Part shown: positions 50,288 to 60,943 of the stretch, piece after piece
How positions within the stretch are numbered: position 1 is the first letter of the stretch
How the letters are laid out: each line of letters starts with the position of its first letter
NCBI RefSeq assembly: GCF_030209175.1
Contig: NZ_JARVSM010000002.1
Coordinates: 1 to 64,000 of the forward strand
Direction: 5' to 3'
Length of the DNA: 64,000 bases
Source of the DNA: Pseudomonas sp. efr-133-TYG-5
GTDB lineage: Bacteria > Pseudomonadota > Gammaproteobacteria > Pseudomonadales > Pseudomonadaceae
Notes under the pieces: generated by a model
Told to the model about the DNA's origin: nothing
The model's input: only the letters and a program-made list of their open reading frames with translations
The model's database searches: none
Position numbers and translations under genes: made by a program

Positions 50288-50466
50288 TTCTGTTTCCTAC
50301 TGTATCCCGCCCGCGCATTTCGCCTCTTCGCTTACAAACTCCCCCGCTCCACGACACAGACGCGATACACCGCCACCGCTTAATGGCCACACCCGAGCAA
50401 GGCACGGCCTGCTCCGGCAAATCGACCTTAACGTGTGGTTGCGCTGTGCAACCGTAGGAGAACGCG

Positions 50467-50874
50467 ATGTCCCGTACTACCCCTCTCGGCAAGAAATCCA
50501 TTGGCCTGCTCGGCGCGGCGCTGGCCGGCGGCCTGATGCTCTCCGGCTCGGTCTTTGCCGCACAACCCCTGGCCCAGGGCTACATGCTCGCCTCGGCGCA
50601 AACCGCGGTAAAAGCCCCGGAAGGCAAATGCGGTGAAGGCAAATGCGGCGATGCGTCGATGGCCAAGACCGACACCGATGGCGACGGCAAGGTGTCACGC
50701 GCCGAATTCCTCAAAGTCGCGCCGAAGTCCGATTTCGACAAGATCGACACCAACCATGACGGTTTCATCGACGAGCAGGAGGCGTACAACAACGTCAAAG
50801 CCAACTTCGAAGCCAACGGCAAGAAAATGCCCAAGGGTCTGTTCGAACACCTGAAGGACCAGGACGGCGCCTGA
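50467..50874 (+). CDS. Exported EF-hand protein with HvfA-like EGKCG motifs
   Basis: A 135-residue protein. A signal peptide (10-31, GLLGAALAGGLMLSGSVFA) is followed by PLAQGYMLASAQ and the tandem motif EGKCGEGKCG (52-61), then two EF-hands, D69-TDGDGKVSRAEF and D94-TNHDGFIDEQEA, with good calcium-ligand spacing. The N-terminal half looks like HvfA/BufA-type RiPP precursors, whose EGKCG cysteines are modified by a DUF692 (MNIO) enzyme with an HvfC partner. No such enzymes are nearby. The EF-hand fusion makes either a metal-binding stress protein or a modified peptide plausible; function unproven. Confidence 0.8.
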   Translation: MSRTTPLGKKSIGLLGAALAGGLMLSGSVFAAQPLAQGYMLASAQTAVKAPEGKCGEGKCGDASMAKTDTDGDGKVSRAEFLKVAPKSDFDKIDTNHDGFIDEQEAYNNVKANFEANGKKMPKGLFEHLKDQDGA

Positions 50875-50892
50875 TTCTTCCGCACGCAAGAC

Positions 50893-50930
50893 AAAAAGCC
50901 GCGCCTTGCTCACGAAAGGCGCGGCTTTTT
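50893..50930. terminator. Bidirectional terminator between the EF-hand and chemoreceptor genes
   Basis: GCCGCGCCTT (50898-50907) pairs with AAGGCGCGGC (50916-50925), with A5 before and T5 after, so it can end transcripts from both convergent genes. Confidence 0.88.
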
Positions 50931-50944
50931 CATACCTGGCGAAC

Positions 50945-52732
<1,788 letters not shown>

Positions 52733-52738
52733 TCAATA

Positions 52739-52815
52739 TGGTCGGGGTAAGGGGATTCGAACTCCTGACATCCTGCTCCCAAAGCAGGCGCGCTACCGGA
52801 CTGCGCTATACCCCG
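52739..52815 (-). tRNA. tRNA-Pro(TGG), copy 1
   Basis: A 77-nt cloverleaf with encoded CCA; anticodon TGG in CTTTGGGAG, T arm AGTTCGAATC, acceptor CGGGGTA / TACCCCG. It is identical to the copy at 52994-53070 and is the last gene of the operon. Confidence 0.96.
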
Positions 52816-52912
52816 GTAAAAAAAAGGCGATCTTTCAAAGATCGCCTTCTTCGATCAGCGCTTTTGGCCTCTGATCTTAAGATTCGATCCCAGTGTTACC
52901 TGGTTTCAAAAA

Positions 52913-52988
52913 TGGTGGGTCGTGTGGGATTCGAACCTACGACCAATTGGTTAAAAGCCAACTGCTCTACCAACTGAGCTAACGACCC
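52913..52988 (-). tRNA. tRNA-Lys(TTT)
   Basis: A 76-nt cloverleaf with encoded CCA; anticodon TTT in GGCTTTTAACC, T arm GGTTCGAATC, acceptor GGGTCGT / ACGACCC. Confidence 0.96.
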
Positions 52989-52993
52989 AAAAA

Positions 52994-53070
52994 TGGTCGG
53001 GGTAAGGGGATTCGAACTCCTGACATCCTGCTCCCAAAGCAGGCGCGCTACCGGACTGCGCTATACCCCG
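52994..53070 (-). tRNA. tRNA-Pro(TGG), copy 2
   Basis: A 77-nt gene with encoded CCA, identical to copy 1. Only five bases separate it from tRNA-Lys. Confidence 0.96.
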
Positions 53071-53079
53071 GTTTGAAAT

Positions 53080-53155
53080 TGGCTCCGTGACCAGGACTCG
53101 AACCTGGGACCCAATGATTAACAGTCATTTGCTCTACCGACTGAGCTATCACGGA
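53080..53155 (-). tRNA. tRNA-Asn(GTT)
   Basis: A 76-nt cloverleaf with encoded CCA; anticodon GTT in ACTGTTAATC, T arm GGTTCGAGTC, acceptor TCCGTGA / TCACGGA. It is the first gene of the operon Asn-Pro-Lys-Pro. Confidence 0.96.
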
Positions 53156-53241
53156 ACTACATATTTCAATTTACAACAGTGAGGCTTGCCTCACCTCTTC
53201 GACCCGTTCGCATCGCTGCGTTCGTGTGTCTGAGGCGCGCT

Positions 53242-53269
53242 ATTCTACAACCTAGAACACCTCTGTCAA
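53242..53269 (-). promoter_or_regulatory. Promoter of the tRNA operon
   Basis: On the minus strand consensus TTGACA (53264-53269) and TAGAAT (53242-53247) are 16 bases apart. They are followed by the GC-rich discriminator AGCGCGCC typical of stringently controlled stable-RNA promoters, about 80 bases before tRNA-Asn. Confidence 0.88.
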
Positions 53270-53401
53270 CCCCCTAAATTGCTTTCAAGTTAATGATTTG
53301 CAACTTATTTCAGATTTCAGCTCAGTGAGCTGAGATGCTGCCGGTGACTGACTGCGGGGCGCACTTTACAAGCCTTTTCCTTTGAGTTCAACAGCCTGGC
53401 G

Positions 53402-53430
53402 AAAAAAAGGCCTCGCAAAGCGAGGCCTTC
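53402..53430 (-). terminator. Intrinsic terminator of clpB
   Basis: AAGGCCTCGC (53407-53416) pairs with GCGAGGCCTT (53420-53429). On the minus strand a run of T follows. The rest of 53270-53401 shows nothing clear. Confidence 0.88.
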
Positions 53431-53452
53431 CTTATTTCACTGGCTTTGCCGC

Positions 53453-56017
53453 TCAGTCGAAAACGATTTCGTCGTTCACAACCTTGCCGGTGGCCGTTTC
53501 GCCCGGCAGGAAATGCCCCGACAGGATCAACTGCGCCAACGGGTTTTCGATCCAGCGCTGGATCGCCCGCTTCAGCGGCCGCGCCCCGTAGACCGGGTCG
53601 TAACCAACGGCAATCAGCTTGTCCATCGCTTCCGGACTCAGCTCCAGCCTGAGCTCGCGCTCGGCCAGACGATTGCGCAGACGGCCCAACTGGATCTCGG
53701 TGATACCGGCGATCTGATCCCGCGCCAATGGCTCGAAAATCACCACTTCGTCGACCCGGTTGATGAACTCCGGACGGAAGTGCGACGTCAGCGCATCCAT
53801 CACGGCCGCACGCTGCGCCTCACGATCACCCACCAGTTCCTGGATCTGCGACGAACCGAGGTTCGAGGTCATGACGATCACGGTATTGCGGAAATCCACA
53901 GTACGCCCGTGGCTGTCGGTCAGGCGCCCATCCTCGAGCACTTGCAGGAGGATGTTGAACACATCCGGATGCGCCTTCTCGACTTCGTCCAGCAGGATCA
54001 CCGAGTAAGGCTTGCGCCGTACCGCTTCGGTCAGGTAGCCGCCCTCTTCATAGCCGACATAGCCTGGCGGTGCACCGATCAGGCGAGCCACGGAATGTTT
54101 CTCCATGAACTCGGACATGTCGATGCGCACCATGGCTTCTTCGGTGTCGAACAGGAATTCGGCCAGCGCCTTGCACAGCTCGGTTTTACCGACACCGGTC
54201 GGGCCGAGGAACATGAACGAACCGCTTGGCCGATTCGGATCCGCCAACCCGGCGCGGGAACGCCGCACTGCGTTGGCGACCGCCACGACCGCTTCGTCCT
54301 GACCGATCACACGCTGGTGCAACAGGCTTTCCATCTTCATCAACTTGTCGCGCTCGCCCTCGAGCATTTTCGACACCGGAATGCCGGTCCACTTCGACAC
54401 GACTTCAGCGATTTCCTCTTCGGTGACCTTGCTGCGCAGCAACTGGTTCTCGCTCTTGCCGTGCTGGTCGACCATCTGCAGGCTGCGCTCCAGGTCCGGT
54501 ATCACCCCGTACTGCAACTCGGCCATGCGGTTGAGATCGCCCTTGCGACGCGCAGCTTCCAGCTCCTGACGCGATTGCTCGATCTTCTGCTGGATCTGCG
54601 CCGAACCCTGCACCTCGGCTTTTTCCGAGTTCCAGATTTCTTCCAGATCCGAGTACTCACGCTCGAGGCGGACAATTTCTTCCTGAAGTTTTTCCAGGCG
54701 TTTCATCGCCGCTTCATCGCTTTCTTTCTTCAGCGCCTGGGATTCCACCTTCAGCTGAATCAGGCGCCGCTCCAGGCGATCGAGGACTTCCGGCTTCGAA
54801 TCGATCTCCATGCGAATGCGGCTGGCCGCCTCGTCGATCAGGTCGATGGCCTTGTCCGGCAGCTGCCGGTCAGTGATGTAGCGATGGCTGAGCTTGGCGG
54901 CGGCAATGATCGCACCGTCGGTGATCGCCACCTTGTGGTGAACCTCGTAGCGCTCTTTCAGGCCACGCAGGATGGCGATGGTGTCCTCCTCGCTCGGCTC
55001 GTCCACCAACACTTTCTGGAAGCGTCGCTCGAGGGCCGCGTCCTTCTCGATGTATTGGCGGTACTCGTTGAGCGTGGTCGCGCCGACGCAATGCAGCTCA
55101 CCGCGAGCCAGAGCCGGCTTGAGCATGTTGCCGGCGTCCATCGAGCCTTCGCCCTTGCCGGCGCCGACCATGGTGTGCAGCTCGTCGATGAACAGAATGA
55201 TCTGCCCTTCCTGCTTCGACAGCTCATTGAGCAACGCTTTGAGGCGCTCCTCGAACTCGCCGCGGTACTTGGCACCGGCAATCAGCGCGCCCATGTCCAG
55301 CGACAGCAGGCGCTTGCCCTTGAGGCCGTCCGGCACTTCGCCGTTGATGATGCGCTGGGCGAGGCCCTCGGCGATCGCGGTCTTGCCGACGCCAGGCTCA
55401 CCGATCAGTACCGGGTTGTTTTTGGTCCGGCGCTGGAGGACCTGAATGGTGCGACGAATTTCGTCATCACGGCCGATCACCGGATCGAGCTTGCCGTCTT
55501 CGGCACGCTTGGTCAGGTCGACCGTGTATTTGTCCAGCGCCTGGCGCGACTCTTCGTGGTTGGCGTCATTGACGGCTTCGCCACCGCGCAGGTTGTTGAT
55601 CGCGTTTTCCAGGGCCTTCTTGCTCACGCCCTGGCCGAGCAACAGCTTGCCGAGCTTGCTGTTCTCGTCCATCGCGGCGAGCAGCACCAGTTCGCTGGAA
55701 ATGAACTGGTCGCCTTTCTGCTGGGCCAGACGGTCGGCCTGGTTGAGCAGGCGCGCCAGGTCCTGCGACATGTTGACGTCGCCGGTCGGGTTCTGGATTT
55801 TCGGTAATTGATCGAGCTCTTTGGTCAGCTCTTTACGCAAGCTGTTGACGTCGAAGCCGACTTGCATCAACAGGGGTTTGATCGAACCACCCTGCTGTTC
55901 AAGCATGGCCTGCATCAAGTGCGCCGGCTCGATGGCCGGATGATCGTGGCCGACGGCCAGGGATTGGGCGTCGGATAGCGCCAACTGCAATTTGCTGGTT
56001 AAACGGTCTATACGCAT
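53453..56017 (-). CDS. clpB: ATP-dependent chaperone ClpB
   Basis: Hexameric AAA+ disaggregase that works with DnaK to rescue aggregated proteins. It is 854 residues: N domain (1-145), first AAA+ with Walker A GEPGVGKT (about 206-213), the long coiled-coil M domain (about 410-530) and second AAA+ with GPTGVGKT (about 609-616). Tyrosine pore loops ([16 protein letters not shown]) are present. There is no P-loop IGF/L motif for ClpP, as expected. AAGGAAGGTG precedes the ATG and a sigma32 promoter lies about 75-100 bases upstream. Confidence 0.97.
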   Translation of the reverse strand: MRIDRLTSKLQLALSDAQSLAVGHDHPAIEPAHLMQAMLEQQGGSIKPLLMQVGFDVNSLRKELTKELDQLPKIQNPTGDVNMSQDLARLLNQADRLAQQKGDQFISSELVLLAAMDENSKLGKLLLGQGVSKKALENAINNLRGGEAVNDANHEESRQALDKYTVDLTKRAEDGKLDPVIGRDDEIRRTIQVLQRRTKNNPVLIGEPGVGKTAIAEGLAQRIINGEVPDGLKGKRLLSLDMGALIAGAKYRGEFEERLKALLNELSKQEGQIILFIDELHTMVGAGKGEGSMDAGNMLKPALARGELHCVGATTLNEYRQYIEKDAALERRFQKVLVDEPSEEDTIAILRGLKERYEVHHKVAITDGAIIAAAKLSHRYITDRQLPDKAIDLIDEAASRIRMEIDSKPEVLDRLERRLIQLKVESQALKKESDEAAMKRLEKLQEEIVRLEREYSDLEEIWNSEKAEVQGSAQIQQKIEQSRQELEAARRKGDLNRMAELQYGVIPDLERSLQMVDQHGKSENQLLRSKVTEEEIAEVVSKWTGIPVSKMLEGERDKLMKMESLLHQRVIGQDEAVVAVANAVRRSRAGLADPNRPSGSFMFLGPTGVGKTELCKALAEFLFDTEEAMVRIDMSEFMEKHSVARLIGAPPGYVGYEEGGYLTEAVRRKPYSVILLDEVEKAHPDVFNILLQVLEDGRLTDSHGRTVDFRNTVIVMTSNLGSSQIQELVGDREAQRAAVMDALTSHFRPEFINRVDEVVIFEPLARDQIAGITEIQLGRLRNRLAERELRLELSPEAMDKLIAVGYDPVYGARPLKRAIQRWIENPLAQLILSGHFLPGETATGKVVNDEIVFD

Positions 56018-56090
56018 GGGTCACCTTCCTTTTGAGCAGGCCGGACCTAAGAAACCATCCTGAATAAAGAAACCTGCCAGATACCGCTAT

Positions 56091-56118
56091 AGATGAGGTC
56101 GATTCTGGAAGATTCAAG
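56091..56118 (-). promoter_or_regulatory. Sigma32 heat-shock promoter of clpB
   Basis: On the minus strand CTTGAA (56113-56118) and CCTCATCT (56091-56098) are 14 bases apart, matching the RpoH consensus CTTGAA-N13/14-CCCCATNT with one mismatch. Confidence 0.88.
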
Positions 56119-56148
56119 CGCGGGACAGTTGATGCAGATCAGACAAGC

Positions 56149-56871
56149 TTAGCGGCTGAGCCAGACCAGGGAGGCAAACCGACCGGTGCGCGACGCACGG
56201 CGGTAAGAGAAGAAGCGCGGATCGCTCACGGTGCAGAAACCGCCGCCATACACCGCGGTGACCCCGCGAGCCGCCAGACGCAGGCGCGCCAGTGCATAGA
56301 TGTCGGCCAGGAACTTGCCGGCATTGGCGCTCGGGACGAAGGCTGTGGCTGCCTCGGGCAACTGCTGGATGAAGACTTCGCGCACTTCCGAGCCGACTTC
56401 GAAGGCTTGCGGACCGATGGCCGGGCCGAGCCACACCAGCACTTGCTGGGCAGGAACGTCGAGACTGTCGAGCGTGGCTTCCAGCACCCCGGCGGCGAGA
56501 CCGCGCCAACCGGCATGGGCCGCGGCAACGCGGGTGCCGGCACGGTCGCAGAACAACGCCGGCAGACAGTCGGCCGTCATGGCGGCGCAGGCAATGCCGG
56601 GCGTCGCGGTCCAGCTGGCATCGGCAGTGGCGACCACGCCCGGATCGGCATGAACCACGTCGACGCCATGGACCTGTTGCAGCCACGCCGGCTGAATGGC
56701 GAAGTGTTCGGTCAGGCGGCGGCGGTTTTCGGCAACCGCCTGCGGACTGTCATCGACATGATCGCCCAGGTTGAGGCTGTCGAACGGCGCCACGCTGACG
56801 CCGCCCTCACGGGTGGTGACACAGGCCTTGACGCTGGCCGGCGCGGGCCAGTCCGGCGTCAGCCAGTTCAT
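56149..56871 (-). CDS. pgeF: Peptidoglycan editing factor / YfiH-family multicopper polyphenol oxidase-like protein
   Basis: A 240-residue YfiH (DUF152) protein. Members were once called laccases; the E. coli protein removes misplaced serine from peptidoglycan precursors and homologues have purine nucleoside phosphorylase activity. The zinc site residues are present: His in QVHGVDVV, Cys in MTADCLPALFC (about 108-118) and His in AHAGWRGL (about 127-134). Its ATG overlaps the rluD stop (ATGA). Conserved order rluD-yfiH-clpB suggests one transcript, with clpB having its own heat-shock promoter. Confidence 0.9.
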   Translation of the reverse strand: MNWLTPDWPAPASVKACVTTREGGVSVAPFDSLNLGDHVDDSPQAVAENRRRLTEHFAIQPAWLQQVHGVDVVHADPGVVATADASWTATPGIACAAMTADCLPALFCDRAGTRVAAAHAGWRGLAAGVLEATLDSLDVPAQQVLVWLGPAIGPQAFEVGSEVREVFIQQLPEAATAFVPSANAGKFLADIYALARLRLAARGVTAVYGGGFCTVSDPRFFSYRRASRTGRFASLVWLSR

Positions 56872-57830
56872 CCGACGAACGCCTCGCGATCCTGCTTGAG
56901 CAGGGTCAGCAGCCAGACCAGATCTTCCGGCAGGGGCGATTCCCAGCTCATGCGTTGACCGGTCGTCGGATGGTCCAGTTCAAGGAAGCGCGCATGCAGG
57001 GCCTGCCGCGGGAAATGCTTGAGGGACTCGACCATGGTCTGGCTCGCGGCCGGCGGAATGCGGAAACGCCCGCCGTACGCCGGATCGCCGACCAACGGGA
57101 AGTTGATGTGCGCCATGTGCACGCGAATCTGGTGGGTGCGTCCGGTTTCCAGCTTGACCCGCACGTGGGTGTGGGAACGGAAGCGCTCCAGCACGCGGTA
57201 GTGGCTGACGGCTGGCTTGCCCCCTTCCATCACCGCCATGCGCTGACGCTGCTGGCCGTGGCGACCGATCGGCGCGTTGATCTTGCCGCCGGCGGTCACG
57301 ACCCCGATCACGATGCACTCATAGATGCGGCTGACGCTGCGGCTCTGCAACTGGGCGACAAGCCGGGTCTGCGCCTGGATGGTCTTGGCTACCACCATCA
57401 GACCGGTGGTGTCCTTGTCCAGGCGATGCACGATGCCGGCACGCGGGACATTGATGATGTCCGGCACGTGGTGCAGCAGGGCATTGAGCAGCGTGCCATC
57501 GGCGTGGCCGGCAGCCGGGTGCACCACCAGGCCCGCAGGCTTGTTGATCACCAGGATGTCGTCGTCTTCATAGACGATGTCGAGCTCGATGTCCTGGGCG
57601 ATCCATTCGCCCTGGGCCTCCTGCTCGGCAGTCAGCTCAAGGATGGCACCGCCATGCACGATGTCGCGCGGGCGGATGACCGCCCCGTCCACAGTCAGGC
57701 GACCTTCTTTGATCCAGGCGGAAAGGCGCGAGCGCGAGTGCTCGGCGAAGAGTTGGGCGGCGACTTGATCGAGGCGTTGGCCGCCCAATTCGGACGGCAC
57801 CTCTGCGCGAAGTTCAATTTTATCGGACAT
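56868..57830 (-). CDS. rluD: 23S rRNA pseudouridine(1911/1915/1917) synthase RluD
   Basis: Makes three pseudouridines in helix 69 of 23S rRNA. It is 320 residues from ATG 57830 (a GTG seven codons upstream is less likely). An N-terminal S4 RNA-binding domain (about 18-75) is followed by the RluA-type catalytic domain with the Asp of [14 protein letters not shown] near 131-144 and the GRTHQIRVH motif near 231-239. It is followed by pgeF (ATGA overlap) and divergent from bamD across about 150 bases. Confidence 0.95.
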   Translation of the reverse strand: MSDKIELRAEVPSELGGQRLDQVAAQLFAEHSRSRLSAWIKEGRLTVDGAVIRPRDIVHGGAILELTAEQEAQGEWIAQDIELDIVYEDDDILVINKPAGLVVHPAAGHADGTLLNALLHHVPDIINVPRAGIVHRLDKDTTGLMVVAKTIQAQTRLVAQLQSRSVSRIYECIVIGVVTAGGKINAPIGRHGQQRQRMAVMEGGKPAVSHYRVLERFRSHTHVRVKLETGRTHQIRVHMAHINFPLVGDPAYGGRFRIPPAASQTMVESLKHFPRQALHARFLELDHPTTGQRMSWESPLPEDLVWLLTLLKQDREAFVG

Positions 57831-57981
57831 GCTCGGACTGGGCGTCGGCACAGCCTTTGGTTTCGGCTGCGCGCTTGTGGTTAAATACGGCGTCTTTTGC
57901 CCCGAGGCTTTTCAACGGGGCGCTCATCATAACAGGACGGCCCCGCCCAAGACAGCGGCCGTCATAGGGACGCAAGCCGCC

Positions 57982-59004
57982 ATGCAAGTGAAACACCTGC
58001 TGCTGATCGCCATCCTCGCATTGACCGCTGCTTGCTCATCGAAGGAAGTCGTAGACGAAAACCTGAGCGAAGCCGAGCTGTACCAGCAGGCTCAGACTGA
58101 CCTGGACAACAACAGCTATACCAGTGCCACCGCCAAGCTGAAGGCTCTGGAATCGCGTTATCCGTTCGGTCGCTACGCCGATCAGGCGCAACTGGAGCTC
58201 ATCTACGCCAACTACAAGAACGCCGAGCCCGAGGCTGCAAAGTCCGCCGCCGAGCGTTTCATTCGTTTGCATCCGCAGCACCCGAACGTGGATTACGCCT
58301 ACTACCTCAAGGGTCTGACCTCGTTCGACCAGGACGTCGGCCTGCTGGCGCGCTTCCTGCCGCTGGACATGACCAAGCGTGACCCGGGCGCGGCCCGCGA
58401 CTCCTACAACGAGTTCGCCCAGCTCACCAGCCGCTATCCGAACAGCCGCTACGCGCCGGACGCCAAGCAGCGCATGATCTACCTGCGCAACCTGCTGGCC
58501 GCCTACGAAATCCACGTGGCCGACTACTACCTGACCCGTCAGGCCTACGTTGCCGCCGCCAACCGCGGCCGTTACGTGGTGGAAAACTTCCAGGAAACCC
58601 CTTCGGTCGGCGACGGCCTGGCGGTGATGACCGAGGCTTACCAGCGTCTGCACCTGGACGAACTGGCCGCCACCAGCCTGGAAACCCTGAAGCTCAACTA
58701 CCCGAACCACCCGAGCCTGAAGGACGGTCAGTTCGTGCCGTCGGTCGCCGAAGCCGACAACCGCTCGTGGTTGAGCAAGGCCACCCTGGGCCTGATCGAA
58801 TCGCGTCCACCGCTGCCGCCGGGAGAAACCCGCGCCAACCAGGACGTGCAGAAGCAGTTCCAGGACGCGAAAGACGCGATCCCGAACGAGCTCAAGCCGA
58901 AAGACGAAAACGGCGACGTGATCGAAGAAGAACATCACGAGGCCGAAGGCAACAACGAAGACCGTTCGTGGTTCAGCTACATGACTTTCGGTGTGTTCGA
59001 CTGA
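57982..59004 (+). CDS. bamD: Outer membrane assembly lipoprotein BamD
   Basis: Essential lipoprotein of the BAM complex that inserts beta-barrel proteins. It is 340 residues from ATG 57982 (the longer frame includes the rluD promoter region). The lipobox LTAAC gives Cys17 or so. Five TPR motifs ([20 protein letters not shown], later [18 protein letters not shown]) fill about 30-240. A long acidic tail after 270 ([19 protein letters not shown]) is typical of Pseudomonas ComL and absent in E. coli. A terminator follows. Confidence 0.95.
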   Translation: MQVKHLLLIAILALTAACSSKEVVDENLSEAELYQQAQTDLDNNSYTSATAKLKALESRYPFGRYADQAQLELIYANYKNAEPEAAKSAAERFIRLHPQHPNVDYAYYLKGLTSFDQDVGLLARFLPLDMTKRDPGAARDSYNEFAQLTSRYPNSRYAPDAKQRMIYLRNLLAAYEIHVADYYLTRQAYVAAANRGRYVVENFQETPSVGDGLAVMTEAYQRLHLDELAATSLETLKLNYPNHPSLKDGQFVPSVAEADNRSWLSKATLGLIESRPPLPPGETRANQDVQKQFQDAKDAIPNELKPKDENGDVIEEEHHEAEGNNEDRSWFSYMTFGVFD

Positions 59005-59021
59005 TCGCAGCGCCCGTCACG

Positions 59022-59051
59022 AAAAGGGAGATCCACGGATCTCCCTTTTTT
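59022..59051 (+). terminator. Intrinsic terminator of bamD
   Basis: GGGAGATC (59026-59033) pairs with GATCTCCC (59038-59045), loop CACG, followed by TTTTTT. Confidence 0.9.
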
Positions 59052-59130
59052 ATTGCCGCGAATTATTCGACTGTGCGCCCGCCGGGTCCTTGGCTAAACT
59101 GCCGGATCATCAGCCGAAAAGCCGCCCATC

Positions 59131-59364
59131 ATGCTTCGTTTACTGTTCTGGATCGCCCTGATTGCCGCCGCCGTCTGGTTGTGGCGCAAATTCAAGGCGC
59201 CCGCCGCGTCCCACCGATCGCCCCGCGAGCAGGATGCCGCGCCCATGGTGCGCTGCGCCCATTGCGGCGTGCACCTGCCCCGCGACCGCGCGCTGAACCT
59301 CCAGCAACAGTGGTATTGCAGCCAGGCTCACCTCGAGCAAGGCCCCGGTCCCAGTGAGCGCTGA
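59131..59364 (+). CDS. PP0621 family small membrane zinc-ribbon-like protein
   Basis: A 77-residue protein with one membrane helix (about 3-18), a charged linker and a C-terminal cysteine module (RCAHCGVHLPRD at 41-52, then YCSQAH at 62-67) with C42, C45, C63 and H67 placed like a treble-clef zinc finger. Known as the PP0621 family in Pseudomonas, always just upstream of pilS. It overlaps the pilS start by 11 bases. Function unknown; the coupling suggests a role with PilS. Confidence 0.85.
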   Translation: MLRLLFWIALIAAAVWLWRKFKAPAASHRSPREQDAAPMVRCAHCGVHLPRDRALNLQQQWYCSQAHLEQGPGPSER

Positions 59365-60943
59365 GGCCACCGACGCCGACAGCAAACAGGCGCAGCGACT
59401 GCTGCGCCTTTATCATCTCTACCGCCTGAGCGTCGGCATCACCCTGGTGCTGCTGATCTCCAGCAACATGGACAACCGCCTGCTGACGTCGGCAGACGAC
59501 GACTTGCTGCGCAATGGCAGTTGGCTGTACCTGGTGCTGAATATCCTGCTGGTGGTGTTCCTCGAGAACATCCGCCGCCCCGCGCAGCTGTTCGCGCTGG
59601 CCCTGGTCGACATTCTGCTGCTGTGCGTCCTGTTCTACGCGGCCGGTGGCGTGGCCAGTGCCGTTGGCAATCTGCTGATTGTCTCGGTGGCCATCAGCAA
59701 CACCTTGCTGCGTCGGCGCATCGGCCTGCTGATCGCCGCAATCGGGGCGCTCGGCATTGTCGCCCTGAGTTTCCTGCTGAGCTTCAGCCATGCGCTGAGC
59801 GCCAACGATTACCTGCAAGCGGGCACGCTCGGTGCCTTGTGCTTCGCCGCGTCGCTGCTGGTACAGGGCCTGATCCGCCGCCTCGAAGTCAGTGAAACCC
59901 TCGCCGAGCAGCGCGCCAGCGAAGTCGTCAGCCTCGAGGCGCTCAACGCGCTGATCCTGCAACGCATGCGCACCGGCATCCTGGTGCTCGATGAACAGCG
60001 CCGGGTGCAACTGGCCAACCACAGCGCCACCGCCCTGCTCGGCCACTCGCCACTTGAAGGGCAACTGATCGACGCCTACTCGAGCGAGCTGGTCGAGCGC
60101 CTGCAACTGTGGCTGAACAACCCCAGCCTGCGCCCGCAAAGCCTGAAAATCAGCGCCACCGGCCTTGAGCTGCAACCCAGCTTCATCGCTCTGGAGCAGA
60201 GCCCGAACCGCCAGACCCTGGTGTTTCTCGAAGATCTCGCGCAGATCGCCCAACAGGCCCAGCAACTGAAACTGGCCGCGCTCGGGCGCCTGACCGCCGG
60301 CATCGCCCACGAGATCCGCAACCCGCTCGGCGCCATCAGTCACGCCGCGCAGCTGTTGCAGGAGTCCGAGGAACTCGATGGCGCGGATCGACGTCTGACG
60401 CAGATCATTCAAGACCACTCCCAACGCATGAACCGAGTCATCGAAAACGTCCTGCAACTGTCCCGCCGCCAGCAGAGCACCCCGCAGCGGCTGGATCTCA
60501 AACCTTGGCTGGAGGCGTTCGTCGCCGACAGCCGCGAGCAGGCCGGCGAGCGTCAGCAGATCCACCTGCGCATCGAGCCCGGTGACCTGCGCACCCTGAT
60601 GGACCCCAACCAGCTGACGCAGATTCTCGACAATCTGTTGCGCAACGGCTGGCGCCACAGCGCGCTGCTGCACGAACGCGCCGAAGTCTGGCTGACCCTG
60701 TTCATCGACATGCAAAGCCAGCAGGCGGTGCTCGAAGTGCAGGACAACGGCCCCGGCGTGCCGCCGGACCAGCAGGCGCATCTGTTCGAACCGTTCTTCA
60801 CCACCAGCAGCCAGGGCACCGGCCTTGGGCTTTATCTGTCCCGTGAGCTGTGCGAAAGCAACCAAGCGCGCCTAGACTTCAAACCACGCCAAGGCGGCGG
60901 CTGCTTTCGCATCACCTTTGCTCACGGACGGAAACAAAGTTGA
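59354..60943 (+). CDS. pilS: PilS, sensor histidine kinase for pilin expression (GTG start)
   Basis: Kinase of the PilS/PilR system. The 529-residue protein has six N-terminal membrane helices (about 20-175), a PAS domain (about 195-290), a HisKA domain with phosphorylated His319 (AHEIRNPLG) and an HATPase domain ending in GTGLGLYL near 496. In P. aeruginosa PilA itself represses the kinase in the membrane. GTG 59354 overlaps the upstream gene; its stop overlaps the pilR TTG start, so all three are coupled. Confidence 0.94.
   Translation: MSAEATDADSKQAQRLLRLYHLYRLSVGITLVLLISSNMDNRLLTSADDDLLRNGSWLYLVLNILLVVFLENIRRPAQLFALALVDILLLCVLFYAAGGVASAVGNLLIVSVAISNTLLRRRIGLLIAAIGALGIVALSFLLSFSHALSANDYLQAGTLGALCFAASLLVQGLIRRLEVSETLAEQRASEVVSLEALNALILQRMRTGILVLDEQRRVQLANHSATALLGHSPLEGQLIDAYSSELVERLQLWLNNPSLRPQSLKISATGLELQPSFIALEQSPNRQTLVFLEDLAQIAQQAQQLKLAALGRLTAGIAHEIRNPLGAISHAAQLLQESEELDGADRRLTQIIQDHSQRMNRVIENVLQLSRRQQSTPQRLDLKPWLEAFVADSREQAGERQQIHLRIEPGDLRTLMDPNQLTQILDNLLRNGWRHSALLHERAEVWLTLFIDMQSQQAVLEVQDNGPGVPPDQQAHLFEPFFTTSSQGTGLGLYLSRELCESNQARLDFKPRQGGGCFRITFAHGRKQS

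Noticed and set aside
53513..55807. A 764-codon plus-strand frame opposite clpB
   Set aside because: Antisense shadow of a highly conserved gene; no independent signal.
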